Source of the DNA: JALZMG01 sp963739975
Lineage (GTDB): Bacteria; Actinomycetota; Acidimicrobiia; Acidimicrobiales; Ilumatobacteraceae
Reading direction: 5' to 3'
Assembly: GCA_963739975.1 (NCBI GenBank)
Contig: CAVUCK010000014.1
Coordinates: 1-64,000 of the forward strand
DNA length: 64,000 nt
The position numbers and the translations under genes were made by a program. The first letter of the stretch is position 1. Every line of letters starts with the position of its first letter. The notes below the pieces were generated by a model that saw nothing but the letters and a program-made list of their open reading frames with translations, had not been told where the DNA came from and made no database searches. Shown here piece after piece: positions 44,135-52,350 of this stretch.

Positions 44135-44464
44135 GACGATCGTTCGCTCGCTTGGCTTCGCCGTTGGCGCGGCCGCCAGCCATGAACGCTCGCTCACAAC
44201 GACGATCGTTCGCTCGCTTGGCTTCGCCGTTGGCGCGGCCGCCAGCCATGAACGCTCGCTCACAACGACGATCGTTCGCTCGCTTGGCTTCGCCGTTGGC
44301 GCGGCCGCCAGCCATGAACGCTCGCTCACAACGACGATCGTTCGCTCGCTTGGCTTCGCCGTTGGCGCGGCCGCCAGCCACGAACGCTCGCTCACAACGA
44401 CGATCGTTCGCTCGGTTGGCTTCGCCGTTGGCGCGGCCGCCAGCCATGAACGCTCGCTCACAAC
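44135..44464. repeat. Five tandem copies of a 66-bp unit, open in frame on both strands
   Basis: Units begin with GACGATCGTTCGCTCG at 44135, 44201, 44267, 44333 and 44399. They differ at two visible positions (a C for T in copy 4, G for C in copy 5). The period of 22 codons keeps the frame: plus strand units read TIVRSLGFAVGAAASHERSL, minus strand units read MAGGRANGEAKRANDRRCER, each with its own ATG. It sits between divergent genes (PH-like and YjbR). No spacers, so it is not a CRISPR array. Confidence 0.95.
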
Positions 44465-44498
44465 TCCGCCGGAGCCGGCGACGCGCGACACTCCCGGC

Positions 44499-44885
44499 GT
44501 GTACGACGATGCGACGGCCGAGCGGGCGTTGACCGAGGTCCGGCGGATCTGCCTCGCCCTGCCCGAGGTCACCGAACGGCTCAGCCACGGCGCGCCGAGC
44601 TTCTTCGTGCGGGGCAAGAAGACGGTCGTCATGTTCGTGGACGACCACCACGACGACGGCCGCCTCGCCATCTGGTGCGCCGCCCCGCCCGGGGTGCAGG
44701 ACCAGCTGGTGGAGCAGGAGCCCGATCGGTTCTTCCGGCCGCCCTACGTCGGCGGGCGGGGCTGGCTCGGCGTGCGGCTCGACGTCGATCCCGACTGGGG
44801 CGAGGTGGCCGAGATCTGCGCCGACGCCTTCCGGCAGATCGCGCCGAAGCGGCTCGTCGCCGAGCTCGACGCCCAGGCCGGCTGA
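44499..44885 (+). CDS. MmcQ/YjbR-family protein (second copy)
   Basis: This 128-residue protein has LALPEVTERLSHGAPSFFVR, GKKTVVMFVDDHHDDGRLAI, RFFRPPYVGGRGWLGVRLD and AFRQIAPKRLVAELDAQ, typical of the YjbR/MmcQ family. I chose GTG 44499 (VYDDATAERALTEVRRI), since the open frame upstream only extends through the tandem repeat. Function unknown; paralogue at 42075. Confidence 0.85.
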   Translation: MYDDATAERALTEVRRICLALPEVTERLSHGAPSFFVRGKKTVVMFVDDHHDDGRLAIWCAAPPGVQDQLVEQEPDRFFRPPYVGGRGWLGVRLDVDPDWGEVAEICADAFRQIAPKRLVAELDAQAG

Positions 44886-44898
44886 TCCGGCATCTCCG

Positions 44899-46845
44899 TC
44901 ACGGCGCCTGGCCGGTCACCAACCAGGCTGCGGCGTACGGCGCAAGGGCGATGGTGTCGTCGGACCACACCGTGACGAGCTGGCCCGTCAACGCATCGAC
45001 GGTCGACGCCGGATCGAGGCCGACGTCGACGAGCCGCCCGGCCGGCAGGACGCCCGCCGCGGCGGTGACGTTGTAGACGCCCAGGAGCGGCCCGATCGGG
45101 TGCTGCCGCACGACGGCGAACACGCCGTCGTCGGTGGCGTCCAGCGGTTCGGCGGCGACGGAGGCATGGAGGTGGGGCAGCGACGCCCGGACCCGAGCCC
45201 GGTGCGCGAGGCCGTCGAACACCCGCTGCTCGATCGTCCCGGGGACGAGCCGACGGCCGGCGGCCTCCCACGGCATCCGTCCCCGATGGACCCACCGGTT
45301 GTCACGTCCGTGGCCCGGCTCGTCGGCCCAGCACGGGTCGTTGCGCAACGCCAGCTCGTCGCCCATCCACAGCATCGGGATGCCGCCCCAGCCGAGGATC
45401 ACCGAGTGCAGCAGGAGGACGCGGGCGATCGCCAGGTCGACGAGCGCCTGGTCGCCGGACGCCAGGGCGACGTCCATGCCGGCCAGACTGGCCAGCGTCC
45501 CGCTGATCCGCCGATCGCCCGTCGCCTCGTTGTGCTGGAACACCAGCCCGCGCGCCGGCGAACCCCAGAAGTCGCCGGAGTACCAGTCGGACAGGAACGC
45601 GCGATGGGCGGCACCGGACCGGCCCGCAGCGGCGGCGTCGGCGTCGGCGATGGCCCAGCCGATGTCGTCGTGCCCGCGGGCGTAGGTGATCCACGCCGTC
45701 GTCGACGGCACGTCGCCCGTGGCCCGCAGTGCATGCACCGCCAGCCCGACCTCGTGGCCGGCCAGCATCGACCACAGCTGCACCATCAGGCTGTTGTGGT
45801 AAGCGAGATCGCTGACCTTGCCGGATCGCCGGCCGGTCCCGAGGTAGGGCCGCAGCTCGGCGGGCGAGACGATGGCCTCGGCCAGGAAGACGACGGCGGG
45901 GCAGGCGATGCGGGCGACGGCGCGCAGGACCTGGGTGATGGCGTGCACCTCGGGCTGGTTCTGCGAGGTCGTCCCGAGGCGCTTCCAGATGAAGGCGATG
46001 GCGTCGAGGCGCAGCACTTCGACGCCGAGGTTGGCCAGGTGCAGCACGATGTCGGCGTACTCGCACAGGACGTCGGGGTTCGACCAAGCGACGTCCCACT
46101 GCCACGCGTTGAACGTGGTCCACACCCAGCCGCCCAGGTCGTCGTCCCACGTGAAGCTGCCGGGAGCGAGGTCGGGGAACACCTCCGGCAGTGATCGTTC
46201 GTACTCGTCGGGGATCGTGCGGTCCGGGAAGACGTGGAAGTAGCGCCGGTATCGCTCATCACCGTCTCGAGCCGCCTCGGCCCAGGCGTGCTCTCGCGCG
46301 ACGTGGTTGAGCACGAGGTCGAGGCACAGGCTGATGCCGTGGCGGCGGACCGTGGTCGCCAGCGCCTCGAGGTCGTCGACGGTCCCGAGGTCCGGACGCA
46401 CGGCCCGGTAGTCGGCGACGGCGTAGCCCCCGTCGTTCGGGCTCGGCCGCGGCTGCAGCAACGGCATCAGATGGAGGAGGGTGACCCCGATCTCCTGCAG
46501 ATACGGCAGGTGCTCGCCGACGCCACGGAGATCACCGGCGAACCGGTCGGCGTACGTGGCGTAGCCCAGCATCCGCGGGTGCTGGAACCAGTCCGGTTCG
46601 AGCAGCCGCTGCAGGTCGAGGAGCTTGAGGTCGCCATCGCGCTCGACGAACGCGGCCGCTGCTGACTCGATGAGCCGGCGTCCGAGGGCGTCGGCGACGT
46701 CCGGCGGATAGACGTCGCTCAGCCCGGCGAGGAGGTCCGGCCACCAACGCACGAGTCGGGCCCCGAACATCTCCGCCTCGTGGTCCGGAAGCCGACGCAG
46801 GTGGGCCGCCGCCGCCAGCAGGACCTCGTCGGGCACCGTCACCAC
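44899..46845 (-). CDS. GH13 glycosidase, amylosucrase-like
   Basis: This 648-residue enzyme belongs to the alpha-amylase superfamily and resembles amylosucrases (GH13 subfamily 4), which build alpha-glucan from sucrose. It has ICLDLVLNHVAREHAWAEAA-like region I, the nucleophile in GVEVLRLDAIAFIWKRLGT, the acid/base Glu in VVFLAEAIVSP and the His-Asp pair in YARGHDDIGWAIADAD. The long N-terminal helical domain is also typical. Sucrose hydrolase or isomerase activities in the same subfamily are possible. It stands alone with no sugar transporter near. Confidence 0.85.
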   Translation of the reverse strand: MVTVPDEVLLAAAAHLRRLPDHEAEMFGARLVRWWPDLLAGLSDVYPPDVADALGRRLIESAAAAFVERDGDLKLLDLQRLLEPDWFQHPRMLGYATYADRFAGDLRGVGEHLPYLQEIGVTLLHLMPLLQPRPSPNDGGYAVADYRAVRPDLGTVDDLEALATTVRRHGISLCLDLVLNHVAREHAWAEAARDGDERYRRYFHVFPDRTIPDEYERSLPEVFPDLAPGSFTWDDDLGGWVWTTFNAWQWDVAWSNPDVLCEYADIVLHLANLGVEVLRLDAIAFIWKRLGTTSQNQPEVHAITQVLRAVARIACPAVVFLAEAIVSPAELRPYLGTGRRSGKVSDLAYHNSLMVQLWSMLAGHEVGLAVHALRATGDVPSTTAWITYARGHDDIGWAIADADAAAAGRSGAAHRAFLSDWYSGDFWGSPARGLVFQHNEATGDRRISGTLASLAGMDVALASGDQALVDLAIARVLLLHSVILGWGGIPMLWMGDELALRNDPCWADEPGHGRDNRWVHRGRMPWEAAGRRLVPGTIEQRVFDGLAHRARVRASLPHLHASVAAEPLDATDDGVFAVVRQHPIGPLLGVYNVTAAAGVLPAGRLVDVGLDPASTVDALTGQLVTVWSDDTIALAPYAAAWLVTGQAP

Positions 46846-46903
46846 CGCCGAAGTGAACCAGACCGGACGGCGACCCGTCAGGCGAGCGAGCCTCCACCGT
46901 CGT

Positions 46904-46947
46904 CTGCGTGAGCGAACAGGACGGAGGTGATGTCTTCGCTCACGCAG
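46904..46947. repeat. Palindromic repeat family C, copy 2
   Basis: CTGCGTGAGCGAA and TTCGCTCACGCAG arms with an 18-nt loop. It lies 22 nt past the stop of the FAD oxidoreductase gene (minus strand) and, reversed, matches copy 3. Confidence 0.85.
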
Positions 46948-46969
46948 AACGCTGCGGAATCGAGGCGGC

Positions 46970-48274
46970 TCAGCCCATCACGGTGCCGCTGGTCACCGCC
47001 GGCTGGCGGCGGCGGGAGAAGGCGGCCAGGTCGATGGTCCGGCCGGTCAGCGCGCCGGTGAACTGCACCGGCACCTCGTCGTGGTCCTGGCCGGCATCGG
47101 CGGCGTCGATGATCGCCCGCAGGAACTGCCCGGCCAGCGGCGCGTTCTTGAACTGGTTGCCGCTCGTGCCGCAGGCCATGAAGTAGCCCGGCAAGCTGGA
47201 GCGGTCGTAGATCGGGACCCAGTCGTCCGACGCGTCGTACAGGGCCGCCAGGCCGACGGGCTGCGTCGGCACCCCGAACTCGGGCAGCCGCCGGGCGAGG
47301 CGCAGCATCGCGGTCTCCCAGTGCTCGACGGTGGTGTGCTCGTCGAAGTCGTCGGGATCGTCGACCCACTCCAGCTCGTCGCATTCCGGTTCGGCCCCGC
47401 CGACCAGCAACGTGCCGCCGGCTTGCGGGCGGAAGTACTGGCCGATGTCGAGATCGGAGACGAACGGACCCCCGTCGTCGAGGGTGAAGCCCTTCGGTGC
47501 GGGGACGGCGTACACCTCCTGGCGCAGCGGGCGGTGTCCTATGCGCATGTCGTCGTCGACCCCGGCCAGGCGGTTGATCCCACCGGAATGCGGACCGCCG
47601 ACGTTGACGACAACGGGGGCCGTCAACCGCTCGCCGCCGTCGAGCGTCACGCCGGTCACCCGCCCACCGGCCCGATCGATCGCCGTCACGGCTCGCCGGA
47701 ACCGGAAGTCGGCCCCGTGGTGCCTGGCGGCCACGGACACGTTGTGCGCCGACAGCATCGGGTCGTCGATGTACCCGCCGTCGGCCTGGTAGAAGGCGGT
47801 CAGCTCGTCGGCGGCGTCGTCGCCGAACGCCGGGTCGTCGATGCGTTTCGGCGGGTAGTACTTGCCGGCATCCAGTCCGGGGAACCGGGCCCGCAGCGCG
47901 GCGGAGTCGAACCACTCGTACGGGATGTCGAGCTCGTCCCACAACGCCATGACCGTGGCGCCGTCGTAGCCGGTGGTGCACAGGATCAGGTTCCCGGCAG
48001 GGACGAACTGCGCCATCCCATCGGGGTCGTCGACACCGAGGTGTCCCGACCAGTCGCGCCACTTCGCCGCCGCCTCCCACGCCGTCAGCACGGCATCGCG
48101 GGTCGAGTAGCTGAAGCGGATGATCGACGACGAGGCGCTGGTCGACCCGGCTCCGGCGGCCGGCCCCTTGTCCACGCAGATCACCGATCGCCCGCTGCGG
48201 GCCAGCTCCAGGGCGACGGACGCCCCGATCACCCCGGCGCCGATGACGATCACGTCGGCGGAGCTGTCAGACAC
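46970..48274 (-). CDS. FAD-dependent oxidoreductase, sarcosine-oxidase/DAO family
   Basis: This 434-residue flavoprotein of the D-amino-acid-oxidase family starts with a dinucleotide fold VIVIGAGVIGASVALELARS, and has GAGSTSASSSIIRFSYSTRD, GGPHSGGINRLAG and GYFMACGTSGNQFKNAPL near the end. It probably oxidises an N-methyl amine such as sarcosine or dimethylglycine. It is last in the corrinoid operon and its GTG overlaps the metF-like stop by 8 nt, which supports a role in one-carbon release. Confidence 0.85.
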   Translation of the reverse strand: MSDSSADVIVIGAGVIGASVALELARSGRSVICVDKGPAAGAGSTSASSSIIRFSYSTRDAVLTAWEAAAKWRDWSGHLGVDDPDGMAQFVPAGNLILCTTGYDGATVMALWDELDIPYEWFDSAALRARFPGLDAGKYYPPKRIDDPAFGDDAADELTAFYQADGGYIDDPMLSAHNVSVAARHHGADFRFRRAVTAIDRAGGRVTGVTLDGGERLTAPVVVNVGGPHSGGINRLAGVDDDMRIGHRPLRQEVYAVPAPKGFTLDDGGPFVSDLDIGQYFRPQAGGTLLVGGAEPECDELEWVDDPDDFDEHTTVEHWETAMLRLARRLPEFGVPTQPVGLAALYDASDDWVPIYDRSSLPGYFMACGTSGNQFKNAPLAGQFLRAIIDAADAGQDHDEVPVQFTGALTGRTIDLAAFSRRRQPAVTSGTVMG

Positions 48275-49151
48275 TCCCGAGGACCTGCCCCTGCCAGTCG
48301 CGAGTCGCAGCGACCCGGTTGAACGTGAACGAGTGCAGGCCGCGGACACCGAGTCGGTGCGCGTCGCCGGCGACACCGGCGACGAGTTCAGTCGGGTCGT
48401 AGCCGCCGGGCGACAGCAGCCGGACCATCGTCGAACGGTGCTTGCGCAGGAACCGCAGTGAGGCCCCAACGCCGAGCCGCATGCCCATCGTCATCAGCTT
48501 GGCCCGATCGACGACGCCTGGCACGCCGAGATCCACGGGCAGCTCGAGGCCGAGGTCGCGCTCCTCGGTCAGCCACCGATCGATCTGCCCCGGGTCGAGG
48601 CACATCTGCGTCGTCGTGGAGCCGGTGATGCCGGCCGAGGCGATCAGCGCCTGCTTCTCGTGCAGCGCCGCTCGCACCAGCCCGGCGTCGATCAGCGGAT
48701 GGCCGTCCGGATAGGACGGCACCCCGATGCGGGTCAGCCCGGTGTCGTGGTCGAGCAAGGCGCGCAAGAACGTCACCCCGTCGTGGTACGGGCCGTGCGG
48801 GTACTCCTTGTCGCCGGCGATGACGAACAGCTCGGCCACCGCGTGCTGGCGCAGCCACGTCGCCAGTTGCGTCACGTGATCCTCCCCCTCGACCATGCGC
48901 GCCGAGATGTGCGGCACCACGTCGTGGCCGAGGTCGAGGAGCCGCGCCGAGAGCTCGAGGGTCGCCGCTACGCCCTTCGCCGGCGAGCACGTCACGGACA
49001 CCGGGGCACCGGGCGCCAGGTCGAGCGCCGCCTCCTCCACGCCCTTCATCGGCACGAGCTCGTAGCGGGTGCGGGCGACGAGTCGGCGAACGTCGTCGCT
49101 GACACCCGGCGCGGCCGCGCCCTCACGCCGGAACGCCGCCCTGAGGTTCAT
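48267..49151 (-). CDS. Methylenetetrahydrofolate reductase-like protein
   Basis: This 294-residue TIM-barrel protein resembles MetF: PVSVTCSPAKGVAATLELS, DVVPHISARMVEGEDHVTQL, FVIAGDKEYPHGPYHDG and TQMCLDPGQIDRWL, with a final LGVRGLHSFTFNRVAATRDW. In this context it would oxidise methyl-THF to methylene-THF, the opposite of its biosynthetic role. Its ATG overlaps the stop of a 37-residue ORF (ATGA) and its stop overlaps the next gene. Confidence 0.85.
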   Translation of the reverse strand: MNLRAAFRREGAAAPGVSDDVRRLVARTRYELVPMKGVEEAALDLAPGAPVSVTCSPAKGVAATLELSARLLDLGHDVVPHISARMVEGEDHVTQLATWLRQHAVAELFVIAGDKEYPHGPYHDGVTFLRALLDHDTGLTRIGVPSYPDGHPLIDAGLVRAALHEKQALIASAGITGSTTTQMCLDPGQIDRWLTEERDLGLELPVDLGVPGVVDRAKLMTMGMRLGVGASLRFLRKHRSTMVRLLSPGGYDPTELVAGVAGDAHRLGVRGLHSFTFNRVAATRDWQGQVLGSV

Positions 49152-49261
49152 GGAGGACCCTCACCGTGGTCGGCAACGCCACGCAGGTTCGCAGCAGGTA
49201 CTCGGCCATGAACAACAAGACCTTGCTGATGATTCGCTCGGTCGAAGACTCCCTCGCTCAT
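49148..49261 (-). CDS. 37-residue ORF coupled by ATGA on both sides
   Basis: The ATG at 49261 overlaps the stop of the activator gene, and the TGA at 49148 overlaps the metF-like ATG. The product begins MSEGVFDRANHQQGLVVHGR and shows no transmembrane segment. Coupling at both ends argues that ribosomes pass through it; it may be a real small protein or a translational linker. Confidence 0.55.
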   Translation of the reverse strand: MSEGVFDRANHQQGLVVHGRVPAANLRGVADHGEGPP

Positions 49262-51267
49262 CGCCGACTCCTGCGCCGGCGCCGGGTCGCCGTGGCCGCC
49301 GTGCGGGTGGGCAGCTCCACGACACGGGCCAGCTGCGGTGTCGGTGCGCTGGCGTGCGGGATCGCCATCGCGGCCACGAACAGCTCCTGGAAGCGCGGCT
49401 CGGTCGCCGTCTCGACCTTCACGACGTCGCGGGCGGCAGCGACCAGTTCGGCCCGCTTGGCTCGCGAGAGCAGGGCGTGGACGGCGCCGGCGCCGGCAGC
49501 GTTGCCGACCGAGCGCACGCCCTCGACCGGGCAGTCGGGCACGAGCCCGAGGACCATGGCGTGCACCGGGTCGATGTGCGCGCCGAAGGCGCCGGCGAGA
49601 CGGATGTCGGTCACTTCCGGGCGTCCGGCGTGGTCGAGCAGCAGCTCGATCCCAGCCCGCAGCGCAGCCTTGGCCAGCTGGATCGCCCGGACGTCGTTCT
49701 GGGTGATCGTCAGCCGCGGGCCACCTCCCGCCGCGTCGTACAGGACGTAGGCGAACGTGCGCCCGTCGGCGACGACGCGCCGCGACGTCGTGGCCAGCTC
49801 GGGCCGGATGGTGCCGTCGGCGTCGACGACCCCGGCCAGGAACATCTCGGCGATCACGTCGATGATCCCGGAGCCGCAGACCCCGGTGACGGACGGTCCG
49901 GCGGCGGCGAAGGCCGGCTCGTCGGACCACGCGTCCGTGCCGATCACCCTGAACCGCGGTTCGAGCGTGGCCCGGTCGATCCGCACCCGCTCGATCGCTC
50001 CGGTGGTCGCCCGCTGCCCGCAGCTGATCTGGGCGCCCTCGAAGGCCGGTCCCGTTGGGCTCGACGCGGCGAACTGGCGGTGGCGATCGCCGAGCACGAT
50101 CTCGGCGTTCGTGCCGACGTCGACGAGCAGCTGCATGGCGTCGCCGCGGTGCGGGCCCTCGGCGAGCATGGCCGCCGTCGTGTCGGCGCCGACGTGACCG
50201 GCGATGCACGGGCCGACCCATGCCGACGCGTTCGGGAGGTCGAGGCCGAGTCCCGCAGCCGGCAGCTCGACCGGGTCCGCGGTGGCCAGCACGAACGGCG
50301 CCGAGCCGAGCGGCGTCGGGTCGATGCCGAGCAGCAGATGGTGCATGATCGGGTTGCCGACGGCGACGAGGTCGAGGATCCGGTCGCGAGTGGTGCCGGT
50401 GGCCGCGACCAGCTCGCCGACGAGCTCGTCGAGCGCGCCGCGCACGGACGCCGTCAGCTGCTGCTCGCCGCCGGGGTTCATCATCACGTACGACACCCGG
50501 CTCATCAGGTCCTCGCCGAAGCGGATCTGCGGGTTCATCCGTCCGGCCGTCGCGACCACGTCGCCGGTCGACAGGTCGCAGAGGTGCCCGGCGATCGTCG
50601 TCGAGCCGACGTCGACAGCGAGTCCATAGGCGGCGTCGACGTACCCGGGCCAGGCGGCGACGATCACGCCGGCGTCGGCGTCGTCGACGTCGCGGCGCAC
50701 CGCCGCGGTGACGGCGCCGCCGTCGGCGGCGAGGAGCCGGTGGACGACCGGCAGCAGGGAGGCGGCGATGGCGGGCTCGGCCAGGTGGTGTTGCCCGGCG
50801 ACCGCAGCGGCCAGCGCGCCGCCGGCGCTCGCCGAGTCACCGAGCACCGCTGGCGGCACCTCGACGAAGTGCAGGGTCAGGCGAGGGTCGACCACGACCG
50901 GCGGCAGGGCGAGGTCCTTGCGGACCACCTGACGGTGCACCTGGCTGGTCGCCGGGACGTCGACGACCACGTCACCGTGGACCCGCGCGGCGCAGCCGAG
51001 CCGGTTGCCGGGGGCGAGCGGCCGGTTGCCGTGGTAGTCGAGCTCGATCGCCGCCGGCGGACCGAGCGCGTCCGAGCCGACGTCGAGGTGCCACTTGGCG
51101 AAGCGGCCGATGCTCGGCGTGACCTGGCACCGCCCGCAGATCCCCCGCCCGCCGCACACCGTGTCGAGGTCGGCGCCGATCTGGCGCGCCGCGTCCAGCA
51201 CCGACGTCCCGTCGGCCACCTTGCCCTCCAGGCCGGAGGGCGTGAACACCACTCGATGCAACGTCAA
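49258..51267 (-). CDS. RamA-like corrinoid activation protein (2Fe-2S plus ASKHA domain)
   Basis: This 669-residue protein has an N-terminal plant-type 2Fe-2S domain (DTVCGGRGICGRCQV, with LGCAARVHG) and a large ASKHA-type domain (GLAVDVGSTTIAGHLCDLS, LLVDVGTNAEIVLGDRHRQF, GVCGSGIIDVIAEM, IRLAGAFGAHIDP). This is the DUF4445 architecture of reductive activators that return oxidised corrinoid proteins to Co(I) using ATP. It fits with the corrinoid protein encoded upstream. The start at ATG 51267 lies 58 nt past hairpin C3. Confidence 0.92.
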   Translation of the reverse strand: MTLHRVVFTPSGLEGKVADGTSVLDAARQIGADLDTVCGGRGICGRCQVTPSIGRFAKWHLDVGSDALGPPAAIELDYHGNRPLAPGNRLGCAARVHGDVVVDVPATSQVHRQVVRKDLALPPVVVDPRLTLHFVEVPPAVLGDSASAGGALAAAVAGQHHLAEPAIAASLLPVVHRLLAADGGAVTAAVRRDVDDADAGVIVAAWPGYVDAAYGLAVDVGSTTIAGHLCDLSTGDVVATAGRMNPQIRFGEDLMSRVSYVMMNPGGEQQLTASVRGALDELVGELVAATGTTRDRILDLVAVGNPIMHHLLLGIDPTPLGSAPFVLATADPVELPAAGLGLDLPNASAWVGPCIAGHVGADTTAAMLAEGPHRGDAMQLLVDVGTNAEIVLGDRHRQFAASSPTGPAFEGAQISCGQRATTGAIERVRIDRATLEPRFRVIGTDAWSDEPAFAAAGPSVTGVCGSGIIDVIAEMFLAGVVDADGTIRPELATTSRRVVADGRTFAYVLYDAAGGGPRLTITQNDVRAIQLAKAALRAGIELLLDHAGRPEVTDIRLAGAFGAHIDPVHAMVLGLVPDCPVEGVRSVGNAAGAGAVHALLSRAKRAELVAAARDVVKVETATEPRFQELFVAAMAIPHASAPTPQLARVVELPTRTAATATRRRRRSRR

Positions 51268-51289
51268 GCCGGTGCCGCCTCCCGGCGCT

Positions 51290-51333
51290 CTGCGTGAGCG
51301 AAGACGTCAGCTGCGCGCTGTTCGCTCACGCAG
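51290..51333. repeat. Palindromic repeat family C, copy 3, supplying a stop codon
   Basis: CTGCGTGAGCGAA and TTCGCTCACGCAG arms. The right arm covers the last codons and TGA of the methyltransferase gene, and the element fills most of the gap before the activator gene. Within an operon it could act as an attenuator or processing site. Confidence 0.85.
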
Positions 51334-52243
51334 ACGCCGCCCTCACTGCGTTGCGGCGGCCGCGGCGGCCGCGTGCGTCCCGCTCGCTGGCGGCGGCGTT
51401 GGGGTCGCGATTGGCGCGGATCCAGGCCGCGCAGTCGCGGTCGGCGCCGGTCAGCACGTCGGCGGCCAGCACTGCGGAGCGCACCTCGGGATGCAGCGGG
51501 CTCATGATCGCCGAGGTCATCCCGGCGCCGATCGCCATCGCCAGGAACGTCCCCGTGACGACCTGGCGGTTGGGCAAGCCGAAGCTGATGTTCGAGCCAC
51601 CGCACGTCGTGTTGACCTTCAGCTCCTCGCGCAGGCGGCGGATCAGCGTGAAGGCCTGCTGGCCGGCGGTGCCCATGGCACCGATCGGCATGACCAACGG
51701 GTCGACCACCACGTCGTGGGCGGGGATCCCGTGGTCGGCGGCCCGTTCGACGATGCGCTTGGCGATCGAGTAGCGGACGTCCGGGTCCTCGCTGATGCCG
51801 GTCTCGTCGTTGGAGATGGCGACGACGGCGGCGCCGTAGCGGGCCACGAGCGGCAGCACGCGCTCCAGCACCTCGTCCTCGCCGGTCACCGAGTTGACCA
51901 GCGGCTTGCCCTGGTACACGGCCAGGCCAGCCTCCAGCGCCTCGACGATCGACGAGTCGATGGACAGCGGCACGTCGGTGACGGACTGCACGAGCTGGAT
52001 GGCGCGGGCGAGCAGCGCCGGTTCGTCGGCCAGCGGGATGCCGGCGTTGACGTCGAGCATGTGGGCGCCGGCGGACACCTGGGCGACGGCGTCGGCCTCG
52101 ACGCGGCTGAAGTCGCCGGCCTTCATCTCGTCGGCCAGCAGCTTGCGCCCGGTCGGGTTGATCCGCTCGCCGATCATCACGAACGGCCGGTCGAACCCGA
52201 TGACGACCTCCTTGGTCGCCGAGCTGACAACGGTCTGGGTCAT
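51326..52243 (-). CDS. Methyltetrahydrofolate:corrinoid methyltransferase (pterin-binding)
   Basis: This 305-residue TIM-barrel protein of the pterin-binding family has FVMIGERINPTGRKLLADEM, GAHMLDVNAGIPLADEPAL, LSIDSSIVEALEAGLAVYQG and KPLVNSVTGEDE, then VNTTCGGSNISFGLPNR, which match AcsE/MtgA-type enzymes. It moves methyl groups between the corrinoid protein and THF. The C-terminal 30 residues are Arg-rich and end inside repeat C3. The ATG at 52243 follows GAAAGGA and overlaps the stop of a 32-residue ORF. Confidence 0.9.
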   Translation of the reverse strand: MTQTVVSSATKEVVIGFDRPFVMIGERINPTGRKLLADEMKAGDFSRVEADAVAQVSAGAHMLDVNAGIPLADEPALLARAIQLVQSVTDVPLSIDSSIVEALEAGLAVYQGKPLVNSVTGEDEVLERVLPLVARYGAAVVAISNDETGISEDPDVRYSIAKRIVERAADHGIPAHDVVVDPLVMPIGAMGTAGQQAFTLIRRLREELKVNTTCGGSNISFGLPNRQVVTGTFLAMAIGAGMTSAIMSPLHPEVRSAVLAADVLTGADRDCAAWIRANRDPNAAASERDARGRRGRRNAVRAASA

Positions 52244-52350
52244 GGTTTCCTTTCGCAGTTGCGAGCGAGCGAGCGCCAGCGAGCGAGCGGCCAGCAACGG
52301 CCTCCGTGGCCGGGGAACGGAGTGACGGTTTGGGTCATGGTGTTCCTTCG
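52229..52350 (-). repeat. Duplicated start region flanking a GCGAGCGAGCG-type insert
   Basis: A 27-nt sequence with ribosome-binding site and start (around GGAAACCATGACCCAGACCG) occurs at 52229-52255 and, slightly changed, at 52324-52350. The 68 nt between carry GCTCGCTCGCTGGCGCTC and similar repeats. The duplication gives two MTQTV starts, one for the methyltransferase and one for a 32-residue ORF. Confidence 0.7.
52240..52338 (-). CDS. 32-residue ORF coupled by ATGA on both sides
   Basis: It begins MTQTVTPFPGHGG, repeating the first five residues of the methyltransferase, and ends CERKP. The ATG overlaps the stop of the 'virulence factor' gene and the TGA overlaps the methyltransferase ATG. 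It probably arose by duplication of the start region; whether the peptide matters or only couples translation is open. Confidence 0.45.
   Translation of the reverse strand: MTQTVTPFPGHGGRCWPLARWRSLARNCERKP

Noticed and set aside
44135..44464. CRISPR array
   Set aside because: The units are contiguous 66-bp copies without spacers, and no cas gene is present.
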